The notes under the pieces are model-generated. The model made no database searches, was not told the DNA's origin, and saw only the letters and a program-made list of their open reading frames with translations. 36,586 bases of DNA from Comamonadaceae bacterium CG_4_9_14_3_um_filter_60_33 (GTDB lineage Bacteria; Pseudomonadota; Gammaproteobacteria; Burkholderiales; Burkholderiaceae_C), in assembly GCA_002789915.1 (NCBI GenBank), contig PFUD01000110.1:1-36586 (forward strand), read 5' to 3'. How positions within the stretch are numbered: the stretch's first letter is position 1; every line of letters begins with the position of its first letter. Below are positions 28,561-36,586 of the stretch, piece after piece. A program made the position numbers and the translations under genes.

Positions 28561-29238
28561 ATGCAAACAACGCTCGCCACAACGGCGCTTTTCATGGGAC
28601 TCGTTGGTGGTCCACATTGCATTGCCATGTGTGGCGCGGCGTGCGCTGGTATTGGCCAGGCGGCTGGCACCCGCAGTACGTCTGCTATGTGGACCTTTCA
28701 GTTGGGGCGAGTGGTGGGTTACTCGGGTTTGGGCGCACTGGCAGCGGCTTCCGTGCAGGGGCTGGGTTGGCTGACCGTTCAGTCCAGCGCTTTGCGTCCT
28801 GTCTGGTCAATGTTTCATGTGGCTGTGATCGTCCTGGGCTTACTGCTGATGTGGAATGCACAGCAACCCGTCTGGATGGAACAGGCAGGAAAAGCATTGT
28901 GGCGCAAGGTCCGGGGACTCGTTTCAAACAAGGGCGCCGGTGCCCCTTTGCTGATCGGCGCCGTCTGGACCTTCTTGCCCTGTGGCCTGCTGTATTCAGC
29001 GCTGCTGGTTGCCGCCCTGGCTGGCGGGCCGCTGGAGGGTGCCATGGTGATGGCACTGTTTGCCATGGGCACCAGTGTTTCGATGATGCTCGGACCTTGG
29101 TTGTGGCTTAGATTGCGCGGTAACCGCAACGGCGATTGGGGCGTTCGGCTGGCCGGTCTGGCGTTGGCGATGAGTTCGGGTTGGGCCCTTTGGATGGCCC
29201 TGGCACATGACACGGCACCGTGGTGCACAACCCCTTGA
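28561..29238 (+). CDS. SafE/TauE-like (DsbD_2-type) membrane protein, putative metal/cytochrome biogenesis
   Basis: This is a 225-aa protein with about six membrane helices. The first helix contains GGPHCIAMCGAACAG, with Cys, Met and His residues that could bind a metal. Pro/Cys pairs recur in TFLPCGLLYSAL, the second half-repeat. These two P-C-G type motifs are typical of the heavy-metal/UreH-like branch annotated as sulfite exporter TauE/SafE, often found near cbb3 oxidase genes. Copper or cytochrome assembly is a more likely role here than sulfite export, but that is inference. It starts 9 bp after hemN, so it is almost certainly cotranscribed with it from the FNR promoter. It converges on argF. 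Confidence 0.82.
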   Translation: MQTTLATTALFMGLVGGPHCIAMCGAACAGIGQAAGTRSTSAMWTFQLGRVVGYSGLGALAAASVQGLGWLTVQSSALRPVWSMFHVAVIVLGLLLMWNAQQPVWMEQAGKALWRKVRGLVSNKGAGAPLLIGAVWTFLPCGLLYSALLVAALAGGPLEGAMVMALFAMGTSVSMMLGPWLWLRLRGNRNGDWGVRLAGLALAMSSGWALWMALAHDTAPWCTTP

Positions 29239-29261
29239 CGAAGCCAACAAAAGCCTAGCCG

Positions 29262-30191
29262 TCAGGGCAAACGGCCTAACAGCAAGAATTCCATCAGCGC
29301 TTTTTGCACGTGCATGCGGTTTTCAGCCTCATCCCACACCACGCTTTGCGCACCGTCGATCACGTCGGCATCGACCTCTTCGCCCCGATGAGCGGGTAGG
29401 CAGTGCATGAACAGGGCATTGGGTTGTGCCACGGCCATCATGGCAGCGCTGACCCGCCAAGCAACAAAGGCTTGTTTGCGCACCTCGTTTTCGGCCTCAT
29501 AGCCCATGCTGGTCCAGACATCGGTCGTGACCAGATCGGCACCCCGGCAGGCGTCCATGGGGTTGGCAAAAGTTTTATAGTGGCTGGCGCTGATCTTGCC
29601 AGTGATGGACGCAATTTTTTCATCGACTTCATAGCCGTTGGGTGTGCTCACATTCACCCTGAAGTCGAGTAACTCAGCCGCTTGTAACCACGTATTGGCC
29701 ATATTGTTGCCATCGCCCACCCAGGCTACCGTTTTGCCTCGGATTGAGCCTCGGTGCTCAATGAAAGTAAAGATGTCCGCCAGAATTTGGCAAGGGTGAA
29801 ATTCGTTAGTCAGTCCGTTGATGACCGGTACCCGAGAAAACTCGGCAAAGCGCTCAATCTTGGTCTGCTCAAACGTGCGGATCATGACCAAGTCCACCAT
29901 GCGGCTGATGACCCTTGCGCTGTCTTCAATGGGCTCGGCACGACCAAGCTGGCTGTCGCCAGTGGTTAAGTGCACCACGCTGCCGCCGAGTTGGTACATT
30001 CCTGCTTCAAAACTCACACGCGTGCGGGTGGAAGCCTTCTCAAAAATCATGGCCAGGGTGCGGTCCACCAGTGGTTGGTGCTTCTCGTAGGCCTTGAACT
30101 TCTTTTTGATAAGCGTCGCGCGGTCAAAGAGATAAGCATATTGACTGGCGTCGAGGTCTGTGAATTGCAGGTAGTGTTTGATGGCAGTCAT
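29262..30191 (-). CDS. argF: Ornithine carbamoyltransferase
   Basis: This enzyme forms citrulline from ornithine and carbamoyl phosphate in arginine synthesis. It is 309 aa. The carbamoyl-phosphate loop is STRTR (S54-R58), followed by the FHPCQILADIFTFIEHRG segment, then VAWVGDGNNMANTWL, and the catalytic/ornithine motif MHCLPAHRGEEV near the C-terminus. The size fits biosynthetic ArgF. It lies 33 bp downstream of argD on the minus strand and is probably cotranscribed. Confidence 0.97.
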   Translation of the reverse strand: MTAIKHYLQFTDLDASQYAYLFDRATLIKKKFKAYEKHQPLVDRTLAMIFEKASTRTRVSFEAGMYQLGGSVVHLTTGDSQLGRAEPIEDSARVISRMVDLVMIRTFEQTKIERFAEFSRVPVINGLTNEFHPCQILADIFTFIEHRGSIRGKTVAWVGDGNNMANTWLQAAELLDFRVNVSTPNGYEVDEKIASITGKISASHYKTFANPMDACRGADLVTTDVWTSMGYEAENEVRKQAFVAWRVSAAMMAVAQPNALFMHCLPAHRGEEVDADVIDGAQSVVWDEAENRMHVQKALMEFLLLGRLP

Positions 30192-30224
30192 AGGTTCAAC
30201 CGATATATCAAAGGGAAGGGTGGT

Positions 30225-31442
30225 TCAGGGCGTTTGCAGCAGTTGGCGGATCAGCGGGCACAAAATCTGGATGACTTCATCGGCCTCGGCCTCGCTCATG
30301 ATCAAGGGCGGTACCAGACGGATCACGGTATCGGCAGTGACGCTGATCAACAGGCCGTTGTCTGCGCATTGCTGAACCAGCGTACCGCAGGGTTTGGCCA
30401 ACTCCACTCCAATCATCAGGCCCTGGCCTCGAATCTCGCGCACCGCACCGCTAGCCAGTTCAGCCGCGAGCGCTCGCGCCAAGCCTTGGTTCAGATGCGC
30501 ACCGACGCGCGCGGCGTTTTCAAGCAGCCCATCTTCCTCCATGATGCGAATGGTTTCTACCCCGGCGCGCATTGCCAGCGGGTTGCCGCCAAAGGTCGTG
30601 CCGTGGCTGCCAGGTTGAAAGATGTCAGCGGCTTTGAGGCCCGCCACTACCGCGCCCACCGGCACGCCGGAGCCCAGGCCTTTGGCCAATGGCATCACGT
30701 CGGGCACAATGCCCGCCCACTGGTGGGCAAACCACTTGCCGGTGCGTCCCATGCCGCACTGCACCTCATCGATCATCATCAGCCAGTCGCGCTGGTCGCA
30801 TAAGGCGCGCAGTTCGCGCAGGTAGTCAAGGTGCATCGGGTTGACGCCACCTTCACCCTGGATGGCTTCAAAAAATACCGCCACCACATTGGGGTTGTTG
30901 GCCGTGGCAACCTTGAGTGCCTCGATGTTATTGATCGGCACGCGAACAAAGCCTTCCACAAGCGGACCAAAACCTGCCTGAATTTTTGGGTTGCCAGTGG
31001 CACTCAAGGTGGCGATGGAGCGGCCATGAAAGGCCTTTTCATAAACCACAATTTCCGGTCGTTCGATGCCCTTGTCATGACCGAACTTGCGCGCCAGTTT
31101 CAAGGCGGCTTCATTGGCCTCGAGACCGGTGGAGCAGAAAAACACATTGGTCATGCCGGAGAGTTCCACCAGTTTTTTTGCCAGCGCTTCCTGGTTGGGA
31201 ATATGGTAATAGTTGCAACTGTGGATGATCTTGCTGATCTGGTCCTGTAGCGCAGGCACCAGCTTGGCATGGTTGTGGCCCAGCGTATTGACGGCAATGC
31301 CGCCCAGCGCGTCCAGATAGCAGTTACCGTTCACGTCCCAAACCCGACACCCCTGACCATGGCTGAGTGCAATGGGCAAGCGCCCGTAAGTGTTCATCAC
31401 ATGCGGAGAGCTGGCTTCGATCTTTGGACTGACGACGGGCAT
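30225..31442 (-). CDS. argD: Acetylornithine aminotransferase
   Basis: This PLP enzyme converts N-acetylglutamate semialdehyde to N-acetylornithine and may also serve in lysine synthesis. I choose ATG 31442 (MPVVSPKIEASSPHVMNTYGR, 405 aa); the track's extra 14 residues (MGRFVCCCSRKIFT) are not family-like and run through a leader hairpin. Motifs are the PLP phosphate loop FFCSTGLEANEAALKLARKFG, the aspartate in MMIDEVQCGMGRTG, and the Schiff-base lysine in MPLAKGLGSGVPVGA. It heads the argD-argF transcript. Confidence 0.96.
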   Translation of the reverse strand: MPVVSPKIEASSPHVMNTYGRLPIALSHGQGCRVWDVNGNCYLDALGGIAVNTLGHNHAKLVPALQDQISKIIHSCNYYHIPNQEALAKKLVELSGMTNVFFCSTGLEANEAALKLARKFGHDKGIERPEIVVYEKAFHGRSIATLSATGNPKIQAGFGPLVEGFVRVPINNIEALKVATANNPNVVAVFFEAIQGEGGVNPMHLDYLRELRALCDQRDWLMMIDEVQCGMGRTGKWFAHQWAGIVPDVMPLAKGLGSGVPVGAVVAGLKAADIFQPGSHGTTFGGNPLAMRAGVETIRIMEEDGLLENAARVGAHLNQGLARALAAELASGAVREIRGQGLMIGVELAKPCGTLVQQCADNGLLISVTADTVIRLVPPLIMSEAEADEVIQILCPLIRQLLQTP

Positions 31443-31476
31443 GGTAAAAATCTTTCGAGAGCAACAACAAACAAAG

Positions 31477-31498
31477 CGGCCCAACGCAGGTTGGGCCG
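31477..31498 (-). promoter_or_regulatory. Strong hairpin in the argD leader
   Basis: CGGCCCAAC-gcag-GTTGGGCCG is a perfect 9-bp stem with a 4-nt loop, about 35 bp upstream of the argD ATG. On the minus strand it is followed by CTTTGTTTGTTGTTG, T-rich but broken by G, so it could be a weak attenuator or an mRNA-stabilising 5' hairpin. No upstream minus-strand gene exists for it to terminate. Confidence 0.55.
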
Positions 31499-31563
31499 TT
31501 GAAAAGTGATTTTAGACCGATCAATTAGTGTGGCACCGATGGCGCGTCCGCTTTGACTTTTCC

Positions 31564-31577
31564 TTGATTTGAATCAG
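31564..31577 (+). promoter_or_regulatory. FNR-like box of the DUF3579 gene promoter
   Basis: TTGAT-ttga-ATCAG matches the FNR consensus at 9 of 10 positions and even shares the spacer with the ccoN box. A TATAAG hexamer preceded by TTG at 31602-31607 gives a start near 31613, putting the box centre (31570.5) at about -42. No comparable -10 is seen in the argD direction. Confidence 0.65.
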
Positions 31578-31590
31578 CATAGCAGAAGCA

Positions 31591-31614
31591 CTTAAGTCTT
31601 GTATAAGACATAAG
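31591..31614. promoter_or_regulatory. 24-bp near-perfect palindrome over the DUF3579 -10 region
   Basis: CTTAAGTCTT-GTAT-AAGACATAAG has 10-bp arms matching at 9 positions around a 4-bp centre. It covers the predicted -10 (TATAAG) and start point, so a bound dimeric regulator would block transcription. It does not match the E. coli ArgR box in form. The binding protein is unknown to me. Confidence 0.6.
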
Positions 31615-31678
31615 ATTCAGCTAGAATGCATGTTGCATCGCAATATCCGTGGTGCAAACTTAAAACAACCTCTACCCG

Positions 31679-32026
31679 ATGGTTAAACACACTTCAAAAA
31701 AAACATACATCCTGGGCCTCACCCACAGCGGGCGAGCTTTTCGTCCCAGCGACTGGGCCGAGCGACTGGCCGGCGTGATGAGCCAATTTCGTCCGGGAGG
31801 CGCACCCGTTGGTCGCCATTTGGCCTACTCGCCCTGGTGCATTCCCAGCAGCGTCAACAACGTGCGATGTGTGATCGTGCACGAAGACTTGCATGCCCAC
31901 AATGTCATGGCCTGGGACTTTGTGATGGGTTTTGCCAAAGACAATGAGTTGCAAGTGCATCATGGCACGCCACCCCATAACGCGCACCAACCACATCACA
32001 GCCATTCCCACCAGCGCCAAAGCTGA
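31679..32026 (+). CDS. DUF3579 family protein
   Basis: This 115-aa soluble protein of a betaproteobacterial family has no established function. The core (about 8-95) contains YILGLTHSGRAFRPSDWAERL, YSPWCIPSSVNNVRCVIVHED and DFVMGFAKDNELQV, which I recognise as DUF3579. The first 7 residues are basic. The last 22 residues are His-rich (eight His in HHGTPPHNAHQPHHSHSHQ), which could bind metal or be a disordered tail. The start ATG 31679 has no strong ribosome binding site. It diverges from argD, a placement often seen in Burkholderiales, and has an FNR-like promoter. Nothing in the sequence gives an enzymatic motif. Confidence 0.85.
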   Translation: MVKHTSKKTYILGLTHSGRAFRPSDWAERLAGVMSQFRPGGAPVGRHLAYSPWCIPSSVNNVRCVIVHEDLHAHNVMAWDFVMGFAKDNELQVHHGTPPHNAHQPHHSHSHQRQS

Positions 32027-32067
32027 AAATCACGCTGGATCGCTGAATCCGTTCACTGCGACCAGAC

Positions 32068-32100
32068 GCAAAAAAGCCGTCAAGAAGACGGCTTTTTTGC
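32068..32100. terminator. Bidirectional terminator between DUF3579 gene and rpsT
   Basis: GCAAAAAAGCCGTC-aagaa-GACGGCTTTTTTGC has perfect 14-bp arms, with a T tract on both strands. It lies 41 bp after the DUF3579 stop and about 87 bp after the rpsT stop, serving the convergent pair. Confidence 0.93.
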
Positions 32101-32186
32101 TTTTGCTGACAGCGCACCCGTTACAAACGGCGAACCTTTTAAGACCGAATGAAGATCAAAACAGGTCCGTGCGATTTGCCTAAAAT

Positions 32187-32486
32187 TTAGGCGGGGAGTG
32201 CCATGGCTTTCACCTTGGCAGACAGACGGCTCTTGTCACGAGCGGCCTTGTTTTTGTGGAAAATGCCTTTGTCGGCCACAGTGTCAACCACGGCCTGCAT
32301 TTTCGCGAACAGTTCGGTGGCCTTGGTTTTGTCGCCGCCAAGAACTGCTTTTTCCACATTCTTTACCACTGTGCGGTATTTGGAACGTAGCGATGTGTTA
32401 GCTGCGTTGATCTTGACGTCCTGACGGACGCGTTTGAGGCCCGACGCCAGGCGCGGGTTCTTTTTCTTGGGTTTTCCAGATGCCAT
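32187..32486 (-). CDS. rpsT: Small ribosomal subunit protein bS20
   Basis: This primary 16S rRNA-binding protein of the 30S subunit is 99 aa, all helical and very basic. It starts [22 protein letters not shown] and contains [17 protein letters not shown] and [22 protein letters not shown], the conserved bS20 blocks. It is about 12 residues longer than E. coli S20, as is usual in Burkholderiales. It is transcribed alone; TACAAT (minus strand, 32536-32531) is a plausible -10 about 45 bp upstream, with no clear -35. Confidence 0.97.
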   Translation of the reverse strand: MASGKPKKKNPRLASGLKRVRQDVKINAANTSLRSKYRTVVKNVEKAVLGGDKTKATELFAKMQAVVDTVADKGIFHKNKAARDKSRLSAKVKAMALPA

Positions 32487-32560
32487 AATTTATGTTCCTT
32501 GAGTCTGTGGATGTTGTCAGCAAACTGCGGATTGTAACAGCCTTAACATCGCGCCCGCGC

Positions 32561-33034
32561 TCAGCGGTGACGGCTTTTCATGGCCCGCTCTACCTCGCGC
32601 TTGCCCTCGCGGTCTTTGATGGTGTCGCGCTTGTCGTGTTCGGCCTTGCCCTTTGCCAGAGCAATTTCACACTTAACCTTGCCATTTTTCCAGTGCAGAT
32701 TGATCGGCACCAGGGTATAGCCTTTTTGTTCCACCTTGCCAATCAAGCGCTTTATTTCCTCCTTGTGCATCAGCAGTTTTTTGGTGCGCTGCTTGTCCGG
32801 GCTGATGTGGGTGGACGCTGTGCCCAGTGGATTAATCTGCAAGCCGAGGATGAACAGTTCGCCATTGCGCACCACTACGTAGCCGTCGGTGAGTTGCACC
32901 TTGCCCTCACGCAAGGCTTTGACCTCCCAGCCTTCCAGCACAATGCCGGCTTCGAACCGTTCCTCAAAAAAGTAGTTGAAAGCAGCTTTTTTGTTGTCTG
33001 CGATGCGAGAAGAAGTGTCAGGTTTTTTGGCCAT
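32561..33034 (-). CDS. smpB: SsrA (tmRNA)-binding protein SmpB
   Basis: This protein delivers tmRNA to stalled ribosomes in trans-translation. It is 157 aa. The family blocks are all present: [91 protein letters not shown] and the basic C-terminal tail [17 protein letters not shown]. The tmRNA gene ssrA is not in the window. It diverges from ratA, an arrangement conserved widely in Proteobacteria. Confidence 0.98.
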   Translation of the reverse strand: MAKKPDTSSRIADNKKAAFNYFFEERFEAGIVLEGWEVKALREGKVQLTDGYVVVRNGELFILGLQINPLGTASTHISPDKQRTKKLLMHKEEIKRLIGKVEQKGYTLVPINLHWKNGKVKCEIALAKGKAEHDKRDTIKDREGKREVERAMKSRHR

Positions 33035-33101
33035 GGGCTAGCTTTGGAGATTGAATGAGGCAAGTCAGGCTTGAGTAGAATCCTGCTGATAATTGCATTC
33101 T

Positions 33102-33542
33102 ATGAAAACTGTCAAAAAATCCGTTTTAATTTGGTACAGCCCGGCTGAAATGTACCGGCTTGTCACTGATGTAGACCAGTATCCGCAGTTTTTGCCGTGG
33201 TGCGACAAGGCGCGCGTGGTGGCCCATGAAGAAAACGGCATGCTGGCTGAAATTGGCATTGCATTCTCTGGCATTCACCAAACTTTCACGACGCGCAATG
33301 CACACATTGAGGATCGCCAAGTCATTATCAACCTGGTCAACGGGCCTTTTTCCAAACTCGAAGGCGAGTGGAATTTCTTGCCGCTTGGGGATGCCACACA
33401 GCGCGCCTGCAAAGTCGAGTTGATTCTCTCTTACAGTTTTGAAAGCGCCATTGGCAGACTGGTGAGCCCGGTCTTTGACAAGATCGCAGCCAGCATGGTC
33501 GATGCTTTTGTCAAACGCGCCAAGCAAGCTTACGGTGAGTAA
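33102..33542 (+). CDS. ratA: RatA-type START-like protein (type II toxin-antitoxin RatA family / Coq10-like)
   Basis: This is a 146-aa START/SRPBCC-fold protein. I choose ATG 33102 (MKTVKKSVLIWYSPAEMYRLV); the track's TTG at 33093 is weaker. Typical segments are VTDVDQYPQFLPWCDKARV, GPFSKLEGEWNFLPL and a C-terminal amphipathic helix ending VDAFVKRAKQAYGE. In E. coli the homologue was reported to block 70S ribosome association. The Coq10 relatives bind ubiquinone, so the physiological role is uncertain. It overlaps the next gene by 8 bp and diverges from smpB. Confidence 0.92.
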   Translation: MKTVKKSVLIWYSPAEMYRLVTDVDQYPQFLPWCDKARVVAHEENGMLAEIGIAFSGIHQTFTTRNAHIEDRQVIINLVNGPFSKLEGEWNFLPLGDATQRACKVELILSYSFESAIGRLVSPVFDKIAASMVDAFVKRAKQAYGE

Positions 33543-33879
33543 CACCCAACTGAATGTAACCGTTGCCTACTCCCCCAAGGCACGCGAAGTCCATGAAGTC
33601 ACACTGCGGCTGGAGGCCCCTAGCACTGTTTTGTGCGCATTGCAACAAAGCGGACTCCTGTTGCGCTTTCCTGAAATTGACAACCATGACGCACTGATCG
33701 GCGTCTGGGGCCACAAGGCTAAGCTCGACCAGTGCTTGCGTGATCACGATCGGGTGGAAATATACCGCCCCTTGCGGGTGGACCCCAAAGTGGCGCGCAG
33801 AGAACGTTTTGTTAGCCAAGGGAGTCGTGTGGCTGGACTGTTTGTCAAGAAACGCGCGGGCGCCAAAACTGGCTACTAA
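33535..33879 (+). CDS. ratB: RnfH/RatB family ubiquitin-like protein
   Basis: This is a 114-aa beta-grasp protein. I place the start at GTG 33535 (then SNTQLNVTVAYSPKAREVHE), overlapping the ratA stop by 8 bp; the track's ATG 33475 would extend far into ratA. The family pattern is visible in VTVAYSPKAREVHEVTLRLE, GVWGHKAKLDQCLRDHDRVEIYRPL and RVDPKVARRERF. It is longer at the C-terminus than E. coli RatB (96 aa) by a basic tail. The function of the family is not settled. It is converged on by the DUF4124 gene, with a 4-bp overlap at the ends. Confidence 0.9.
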   Translation: MSNTQLNVTVAYSPKAREVHEVTLRLEAPSTVLCALQQSGLLLRFPEIDNHDALIGVWGHKAKLDQCLRDHDRVEIYRPLRVDPKVARRERFVSQGSRVAGLFVKKRAGAKTGY

Positions 33880-34370
33880 TTGCAATCGCTGTCAATGATC
33901 GACTGAATTCGTTTTGCCTCTGCTGTTCGGGAGGCGTCATTCATCACTTCGCGCTCTCCCCGAATGTTGATCTGCGATAGGCGAGCACCTGAATCGATGG
34001 TTTTTTGAGCCAACCTGGCACGCTGACAGTTGTCGGCCTTGAGTTGGCTGATACGCTCTGCCTCAGCCTTGTGCTGTACGGCTTGGGCTTGCGCTGCTTT
34101 TTTCACCCGTTCGGCAAGCTCTTTGTCGATACCTGACACTTGTGGACCACTGGCGTTCGACAGGGTAGGAGCATTTGCAGAGACATCCTGACTATTGACA
34201 GACGCGTTTTCACCGGGACGTTTGAAGATACGCTTGTCTGGAACATTGACGGATGGCGCCCGGTCGCTGAAAACCTGGCGCCCCTCTTGGTCTGTCCAGG
34301 CCCACTGAGCCGTTGCGTCAAAAGAGAGCAAACCAACCAGTATCAAAAAGAGATGTAGTGTTTGAGTCAT
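33876..34370 (-). CDS. DUF4124 domain-containing exported protein
   Basis: This is a 164-aa protein starting at ATG 34370. The track start at 34694 runs backward into guaB and is not credible. A signal peptide (MTQTLHLFLILVGLLSFDATA) is followed by the DUF4124 motif QWAWTDQEGRQVFSDRAPS, typical of small periplasmic or envelope proteins in Proteobacteria. The rest is a Ser/Asn linker and then a charged helical, probably coiled-coil part (about 95-160) with three Cys-containing or basic stretches. Function is unknown. It diverges from guaB across 67 bp and its 3' end overlaps the ratB end. Confidence 0.88.
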   Translation of the reverse strand: MTQTLHLFLILVGLLSFDATAQWAWTDQEGRQVFSDRAPSVNVPDKRIFKRPGENASVNSQDVSANAPTLSNASGPQVSGIDKELAERVKKAAQAQAVQHKAEAERISQLKADNCQRARLAQKTIDSGARLSQINIRGEREVMNDASRTAEAKRIQSIIDSDCN

Positions 34371-34422
34371 AGCGCGCAAGTTTATGCCAGCTAACGAACG
34401 CAGTGGCAGATACAATTCATAA

Positions 34423-35907
<1,485 letters not shown>

Positions 35908-35941
35908 CTTTTAAGTCATCTCGCCAAGATAGAAACAACTC

Positions 35942-36232
35942 ATGTTGCTTGAACAACTTCGCCAAATGAAAGATTCGCTGAACACCTTGGCGCATCAATA
36001 TGGTGCAAGCCACCTGCGGGTATTTGGCTCGGTGGTCAGGGGTGAAGAAACACCTGAGAGTGATGTGGACTTTGTGGTTGAGTTCCCCCGTGGTTATGAC
36101 CTTTTTTTACAGCGACTGCCCTTGACGCAGCAACTCGCCGATCTTCTCAAGCGCCGGGTTGACCTGGTGCCTGAGCATGAACTTAGCCCGCATATCCGCC
36201 AGCAGGTGCTGCAGGAGGCAATTGCTTTATGA
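35942..36232 (+). CDS. MntA-like minimal nucleotidyltransferase antitoxin
   Basis: This 96-aa minimal nucleotidyltransferase carries the family motif GS-x10-D-x-D (G29-S30, D41, D43) in RVFGSVVRGEETPESDVDFVV. In characterised MntA-HepT systems, the MntA enzyme attaches AMP units to a tyrosine of HepT and so silences it. The ATG start is 35942, and the stop overlaps the next ATG by 4 bp (ATGA), typical of this module. It sits 34 bp after guaB in the same direction with no clear terminator between, so guaB read-through is possible. Confidence 0.9.
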   Translation: MLLEQLRQMKDSLNTLAHQYGASHLRVFGSVVRGEETPESDVDFVVEFPRGYDLFLQRLPLTQQLADLLKRRVDLVPEHELSPHIRQQVLQEAIAL

Positions 36233-36576
36233 GCAAGGAGTGGCAAGTCTATGCGTATCACATTCAGGATGCGATTGGCAAAATTGAGCGCATCCGCAAA
36301 CGCGGTGATTTAACGCAAGATGAGGTGCTGTACGACGCTTCGTTGCGTAACTTGCAAACCCTGTCTGAGGCCACGCAGATGCTGCCAGAGGCTCTCAAAG
36401 CACAGTTTCCCAACATGCCATGGCGTGAAATCAGTGGCTTCCGGAATATTTTGGTTCATAACTACTTGGGTGACATTGATGCCCAGACCGTTAAAACCGT
36501 GATTGACCGTTATATCCCTGAGCTCGCTCAGTGCATAAAGGCCATGCTGGCGTTGGATGACAACTCCCTTTCTTGA
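36229..36576 (+). CDS. HepT-like HEPN ribonuclease toxin (DUF86)
   Basis: This 115-aa helical HEPN-domain protein has the catalytic motif R-x4-H-x-Y intact (R72, H77, Y79) in SGFRNILVHNYLGDID. The tyrosine is the one AMP-modified by MntA in characterised systems. Members cleave RNA, for example tRNA ends. Translation is coupled to the upstream nucleotidyltransferase by the ATGA overlap. The gene is complete, ending 10 bp before the window edge. The four-helix pattern and length match DUF86. Confidence 0.9.
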   Translation: MSKEWQVYAYHIQDAIGKIERIRKRGDLTQDEVLYDASLRNLQTLSEATQMLPEALKAQFPNMPWREISGFRNILVHNYLGDIDAQTVKTVIDRYIPELAQCIKAMLALDDNSLS

Positions 36577-36586
36577 TTTGTTTTGA

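Noticed and set aside
29244-29280. GCCGT...ACGGC pairing near the argF stop as terminator
   Set aside because: The stem overlaps the argF stop codon, has a long loop, and lacks a clean T tract; too weak to report.
31626-31638. ATGCA-tgt-TGCAT repeat in the DUF3579 leader
   Set aside because: The arms are 5 bp and it has no clear relation to the promoter or ribosome binding site; likely chance.
32112-32130. CCGTT-aca-AACGG hairpin downstream of rpsT
   Set aside because: The stem is short and weakly followed by T; the nearby 14-bp bidirectional terminator explains termination better.

Overview
The window looks like a chromosomal segment from a betaproteobacterium of the order Burkholderiales, most likely a Comamonadaceae member (Rhodoferax/Polaromonas-like). 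This rests on protein sequence flavour, moderately high GC, and conserved neighbourhoods such as smc-zipA-ligA, map-glnD and smpB/ratA. Other supporting neighbourhoods are cbb3 oxidase-fnr-hemN and argD-argF next to a DUF3579 gene. The genus is an inference. Almost all of the sequence is coding, with no gene-free stretch over about 215 bp. I saw no rRNA, tRNA, CRISPR array, insertion sequence or prophage.

Layout. 1-6024 (+): the 3' part of smc, then zipA, ligA and def, tightly packed with overlapping ends. 6111-6828 (+): a VapBC-type toxin-antitoxin pair with its own clear promoter and a perfect inverted-repeat operator. 6870-10312 (-): map and glnD. 10430-13624 (+): dusA and acs. 13715-14370: a small periplasmic cytochrome c (-) and a small Trp-rich membrane protein (+). 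14419-16113 (-): ilvD. 16239-19497 (+): lgt, an enoyl-CoA hydratase family gene and matB.

19554-29238 is a respiratory low-oxygen island. It holds uspA (-), then ccoI, ccoS (44 aa, absent from the ORF track) and ccoN-O-Q-P. CcoQ appears in the track only as the tail of a wrong-start ORF. After a terminator come ccoH, fnr (-), hemN and a SafE/TauE-like membrane protein. Sites matching the FNR consensus TTGAT-N4-ATCAA, perfectly or with up to two mismatches, lie before uspA/ccoI, ccoN and hemN, with one more on the fnr side of the fnr/hemN gap. The encoded Fnr has the CX2CX5C plus one cysteine cluster and the E..SR recognition helix expected to read them. This makes a self-contained oxygen-responsive circuit: sensor, high-affinity oxidase, its copper and assembly factors, and anaerobic heme synthesis. 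ccoG, often found next to ccoP, is not here.

29262-36576: argF and argD (-); a DUF3579 gene (+) with its own near-perfect FNR site and well-spaced -10; rpsT (-); smpB (-) divergent from ratA-ratB (+); a DUF4124 secreted protein (-) divergent from guaB (+); and finally a MntA/HepT-type nucleotidyltransferase/HEPN pair (+). The most unusual points are the possible recruitment of the uncharacterised DUF3579 gene and uspA into the FNR regulon, the missing ccoG, and the two compact toxin-antitoxin modules placed among housekeeping genes.
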